Below the pieces are notes generated by a model that saw only the letters and a program-made list of their open reading frames with translations, did not search any database and had not been told where the DNA came from. A DNA stretch of 64,000 nt from UASB124 sp964446935. Its GTDB lineage: Bacteria > Babelota > Babeliae > Babelales > RVW-14. Location of the stretch: assembly GCA_964446935.1 (NCBI GenBank), contig CAYUQI010000001.1, positions 62,001 to 126,000 of the forward strand, given 5' to 3'. Below, piece after piece: positions 61,255-64,000 of this stretch (position 1 is its first letter; every line of letters begins with the position of its first letter). The position numbers and the translations under genes were made by a program.

Positions 61255-61991
61255 AAAAAGTATCATTAGCTATAAAAACAAGTATTACATATGCGTTGTG
61301 GATAGCGGTTGTTCCTCTCGGTCTTTGCCTATGCGCACTTCTTGCTCTTTTCCCCAAAAAAATTCGTCTTAATAATCGTTTTTATTTTGTTATTACAACT
61401 TTTTTAGGGTGGTTTATTGTCAAAGCCACATTTGTACGTTTTGTTGTGTATGGCAAAGAGAATATTCCTGCCCAACCCTCTCTTATTCTTGCAAACCATA
61501 CATCAGCGCTTGATATTCCATTGGTGGAATTGCTTGTTGGTTCTCATCCACATATTTGGATGAGTAAGATGGAATACAATAAGATACCCATATTTGGTTT
61601 TATCTTGAGACGTATGCATGTTACGGTTGACAAATTATCTGGAAGCGCTGCTCGAACTGCGTTGCTTACCATGTACACATTGCTTAAAGAATATCAAAGT
61701 CATGCACTTATTTTCCCTGAAGGAACTCGTTCCGCTGACGGGAAAATGCTTCCTCTGCTTGCTGGTTTTGCCATATTGGCGCAAAAGCTTAAGCGTCCCA
61801 TAGTTCCAATTGTTATTGCAGGATTTCATCAGGTTTACCCCAAAAATAGTTTGCTCATTGATTCATCTGTTAGGAACGTTAAAATTAGTATTGGTAAACC
61901 ACTGGTTTATCAAGAAACGGTGTCGCTGAATGATTTTGTTTCGTACGTTCAGCATTATTTTGAAGATGAACTGGCAAAACTTAATGCATAA
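61245..61991 (+). CDS. plsC: 1-acyl-sn-glycerol-3-phosphate acyltransferase
   Basis: 248 residues. Makes phosphatidic acid. HX4D motif NHTSALD with His85 and Asp90; FPEGTRS at 157-163 binds the phosphate; VPIVIAGFHQVYPKNS is motif IV-like. One N-terminal membrane helix (about 17-36). Placed between two unknown membrane proteins and the Bat-type pair in one operon. Confidence 0.93.
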   Translation: MALKKVSLAIKTSITYALWIAVVPLGLCLCALLALFPKKIRLNNRFYFVITTFLGWFIVKATFVRFVVYGKENIPAQPSLILANHTSALDIPLVELLVGSHPHIWMSKMEYNKIPIFGFILRRMHVTVDKLSGSAARTALLTMYTLLKEYQSHALIFPEGTRSADGKMLPLLAGFAILAQKLKRPIVPIVIAGFHQVYPKNSLLIDSSVRNVKISIGKPLVYQETVSLNDFVSYVQHYFEDELAKLNA

Positions 61992-61993
61992 CC

Positions 61994-62989
61994 ATGATGT
62001 TACATTGTGCTTATTTCGATCTTATATATGTGTTGATTCCGGCGTTGCTTCTTATTGTTGCATATCGCCTGAAATTCTATAAGTCTCCAACGTACAATTA
62101 TGCGTTGACACAAACGCTTATACAACAAAAATTTGGGCTTAGTACAAGGTACAAAAAAGTCTTATGGTTATTACGTTTTCTTGTTTTATGTGGGCTTTTG
62201 TTTTTAATACTTCGTCCTCAATGGGCTGATGAACGTTCAAAAATTAATGTTGAGGGGATTGATATCGTTTTGGCTATTGATGTGTCGGGTAGCATGGAGC
62301 TTTTTGATGATACTAATGATCGTCGCTCTCGTATAACTGTTGCCAAAAGCGAAGCAATTCGTTTTATTGAGAAACGTACTGATGATCCAATAGGGGTTGT
62401 CATTTTTGGTCGAGAAGCGCTTTCTCGGTGTCCGCTTACGCTTGATAAACAAGTGCTCAAAGAAATTGTCGGGGGCCTTGAGATCGGCGTTGTTAATCCG
62501 TCTGGTACGTGGCTTGGCACTGGGCTTGCAACAGCAATTAATCGACTTCGTAATTCAAAAGCTAAAAGTAAAATTGTTGTATTGTTGACCGATGGTGAAC
62601 CGACACCACCAGAGCAAGTTGATCCTGATGTTGCCATAACTATGGCACAGAAATTCGGTATAAAAATCTATACTATTGGGGTTGGTGGAGCTCAAGGAGG
62701 TTATGGCATACACCCTTGGTTTAAACAGGTTGTTCAAATTCCAACGCCGCTTAATGAAACATTGCTCAAAAAAATAGCAGAAAAAACAGGAGGCATGTTT
62801 TTCAGAGCAACCAATCCAAAAGAAATGCGCACGGTTTATGATACAATTGATCGATTGGAAAAAACTGAAATTCAAACAAATATTTTCCATCGATATTATG
62901 AAGCATTTTTAAATTTTATATGGATTGTATTACTCCTGTTCGGATTAGAGCTTGTTTTGCGACTGGTAATATGGCGGGGAGTATGGTAA
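61994..62989 (+). CDS. batA: Von Willebrand factor A-domain membrane protein, BatA-like
   Basis: 331 residues. Two membrane helices near residues 10-25 and 55-75 precede a VWA domain with an intact MIDAS, DVSGS at 96-100 (VLAIDVSGSMELFDD), plus TDGEPTPP. A C-terminal helix (FLNFIWIVLLLFGLELVL) ends the protein. BatA-type aerotolerance proteins bind metal through MIDAS and form envelope complexes. It overlaps batB by 1 nt. No MoxR ATPase or DUF58 gene is nearby, unlike the usual bat operon. Confidence 0.88.
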   Translation: MMLHCAYFDLIYVLIPALLLIVAYRLKFYKSPTYNYALTQTLIQQKFGLSTRYKKVLWLLRFLVLCGLLFLILRPQWADERSKINVEGIDIVLAIDVSGSMELFDDTNDRRSRITVAKSEAIRFIEKRTDDPIGVVIFGREALSRCPLTLDKQVLKEIVGGLEIGVVNPSGTWLGTGLATAINRLRNSKAKSKIVVLLTDGEPTPPEQVDPDVAITMAQKFGIKIYTIGVGGAQGGYGIHPWFKQVVQIPTPLNETLLKKIAEKTGGMFFRATNPKEMRTVYDTIDRLEKTEIQTNIFHRYYEAFLNFIWIVLLLFGLELVLRLVIWRGVW

Positions 62990-63993
62990 TGATAGATTTT
63001 TTGGGTATTCATTGGGCTGGTATTGACCGAATCATTTATCTTCCTCTTGTCCTTCTGATTATTATTTCGATTGTACGGAACTATCATCGAATGAAACATG
63101 TAATACGAGTACTTGTTCATCCTTTACAACAGCAAACGATGTTTAAACATTTTTCAGTGATGCGATTTGGTATAAAGGCTGTTCTATTAAGTGTGAGCGT
63201 GATATGTATATTTCTTGCACTATTGCAACCTCAATGGGGAAAACAAGAACATACTGTTGTGCAAGAGGGGCGTGATGTCCTTATTGTCCTTGATATTTCT
63301 CGTAGTATGCAAGCAAAGGACTTATCACCTACGCGACTTGATTTTGCCAAGCTCAAAATACGAGCATTTTTATCAAAATTATCTACTGAACGCATTGGAT
63401 TGATTGTTTTTTCAGGCTCTGCTTTTGTACAATGTCCTTTGACGATCGACCATGCGGCTTGCTTGATGTTTTTAGATAATGTTGATACTGAGCTTATCTC
63501 CTCCAGTACAACATCGCTTGATAAGGCGTTAATCAAGGCTCTTGAAGTGTACCAAGCTGGGCCTGAAAGAAAAAATAAGCTGGTTGTTTTGTTTACTGAT
63601 GGTGAAGATTTTTCACTCAATTTAAGCAGCGTTCAACAACAGGCTATTCAAGAACAATTACGGTTGTTTGCTTGCGGTGTTGGAACCCCTGAAGGTGCGC
63701 CTATTCCTAAATACGATCAAACGGGTAAGCCGGTTGGGCATGAAACGGATAGCAGCGGTAAAGTTGTGCTTTCGGTTCTGAATGAAACAATGCTTAAACA
63801 ATTATGCTCCGATTTGGGTGGGCACTATGTTCGTGCCACGTATGATGATGGTGATATTGATTACATTGCCAACTTGATTAAGCACTATGAGAAAGAAAAA
63901 TTTGATGATAAAAAGATGTCGCTTTTTCAAGATCAATATCCATGGCTTTTGGGATGCGCTTGGATCTGCTTGGCTTTAGACTGGATTTTGTAG
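62989..63993 (+). CDS. batB: Von Willebrand factor A-domain membrane protein, BatB-like
   Basis: 334 residues from the ATG at 62989 (TAATG overlap with the batA stop, GGGGAG 9 nt upstream); an in-frame ATG at 62920 inside batA is rejected. Helices at about 14-28 and 60-80, VWA domain with MIDAS-like DISRS at 102-106, VLFTDGEDFS, and a C-terminal helix. Paralogue of batA. The operon probably continues beyond the window, often with TPR-containing BatC-type genes. Confidence 0.88.
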   Translation: MIDFLGIHWAGIDRIIYLPLVLLIIISIVRNYHRMKHVIRVLVHPLQQQTMFKHFSVMRFGIKAVLLSVSVICIFLALLQPQWGKQEHTVVQEGRDVLIVLDISRSMQAKDLSPTRLDFAKLKIRAFLSKLSTERIGLIVFSGSAFVQCPLTIDHAACLMFLDNVDTELISSSTTSLDKALIKALEVYQAGPERKNKLVVLFTDGEDFSLNLSSVQQQAIQEQLRLFACGVGTPEGAPIPKYDQTGKPVGHETDSSGKVVLSVLNETMLKQLCSDLGGHYVRATYDDGDIDYIANLIKHYEKEKFDDKKMSLFQDQYPWLLGCAWICLALDWIL

Positions 63994-64000
63994 TGAGTTA

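Noticed and set aside
1..64000. tRNA, rRNA and CRISPR loci
   Set aside because: No T-loop/anticodon arrangement, no 16S/23S/5S signature and no regularly spaced repeat-spacer array was found in the intergenic regions. RNase P RNA is the only structural RNA I can support.
1..64000. Prophage or insertion sequence
   Set aside because: No integrase, transposase, terminase or phage structural gene was recognised; the S24-like regulator stands alone.

Overview
The window is a 64 kb piece of a bacterial chromosome: intron-free genes, Shine-Dalgarno sites, rho-independent hairpins, the standard code with TGA as stop, and AT-leaning composition. No 16S gene is present, so the lineage is inferred. Several features fit a reduced-genome, Gram-negative, host-associated bacterium: an LptF/LptG-type permease, an MsbA-like exporter, CDP-alcohol lipid enzymes, polyamine and nucleoside import, tandem ankyrin-repeat proteins, and more than a dozen exported proteins of unknown function. 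My best guess is Candidatus Dependentiae (TM6) or a similar intracellular or protist-associated lineage, at moderate to low confidence. Two 100-N gaps show the sequence is a scaffold. The first is flanked by the same 55 bp on both sides, so it is an unmerged contig overlap and tlyA is intact in reality.

Layout. 1-7.3 kb: anaerobic ribonucleotide reductase (nrdD cut by the window edge, nrdG), a methyltransferase, then the rightward run grpE, pssA, HtrA-type protease and tlyA. 7.3-9.9 kb: an exported PD-(D/E)XK nuclease-like protein and two exported unknowns. 10.1-13.2 kb: leftward envelope operon glmM, DUF502, LptF/G. 13.4-18.7 kb: LysE-type exporter, a repressor with an S24 fold but without its catalytic dyad, rnhB, a stand-alone HAS-barrel-like protein with pgeF, and an exported PI-PLC-like protein. 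18.8-26.7 kb: leftward operon of a His-rich membrane protein, potABCD, signal peptidase I and metG. 26.8-30.5 kb: PASTA protein, RNase P RNA, a membrane protein whose reading frame runs into the RNase P RNA, an MBL-fold hydrolase and mnmA.

30.7-34.3 kb: two tandem exported ankyrin proteins and a long exported helical protein. 34.4-38.3 kb: nucleoside transporter, prfA, rpmE, phosphosugar isomerase. 38.3-43.0 kb: two tandem multi-pass TPR proteins resembling TMTC/GT-C glycosyltransferases. 43.2-44.6 kb: a site-2-protease pair, the first lacking the zinc motif and the second intact. 44.7-51.4 kb: tyrS, an exported P-loop kinase-like protein, and five small exported helical proteins interleaved with murI. 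51.7-57 kb: MsbA-like exporter and two large exported beta-rich proteins. 57.1-64 kb: topA, then a rightward operon of two membrane proteins, plsC, batA and batB.

Taken together, about a quarter of the protein genes have Sec signal peptides but no known housekeeping role, interleaved with housekeeping genes. The candidates most worth follow-up are the exported nuclease-like and kinase-like proteins, the PI-PLC-like protein, the S2P/pseudo-S2P pair, the TMTC-like pair, the exported helical protein cluster, and the CDS/rnpB overlap.
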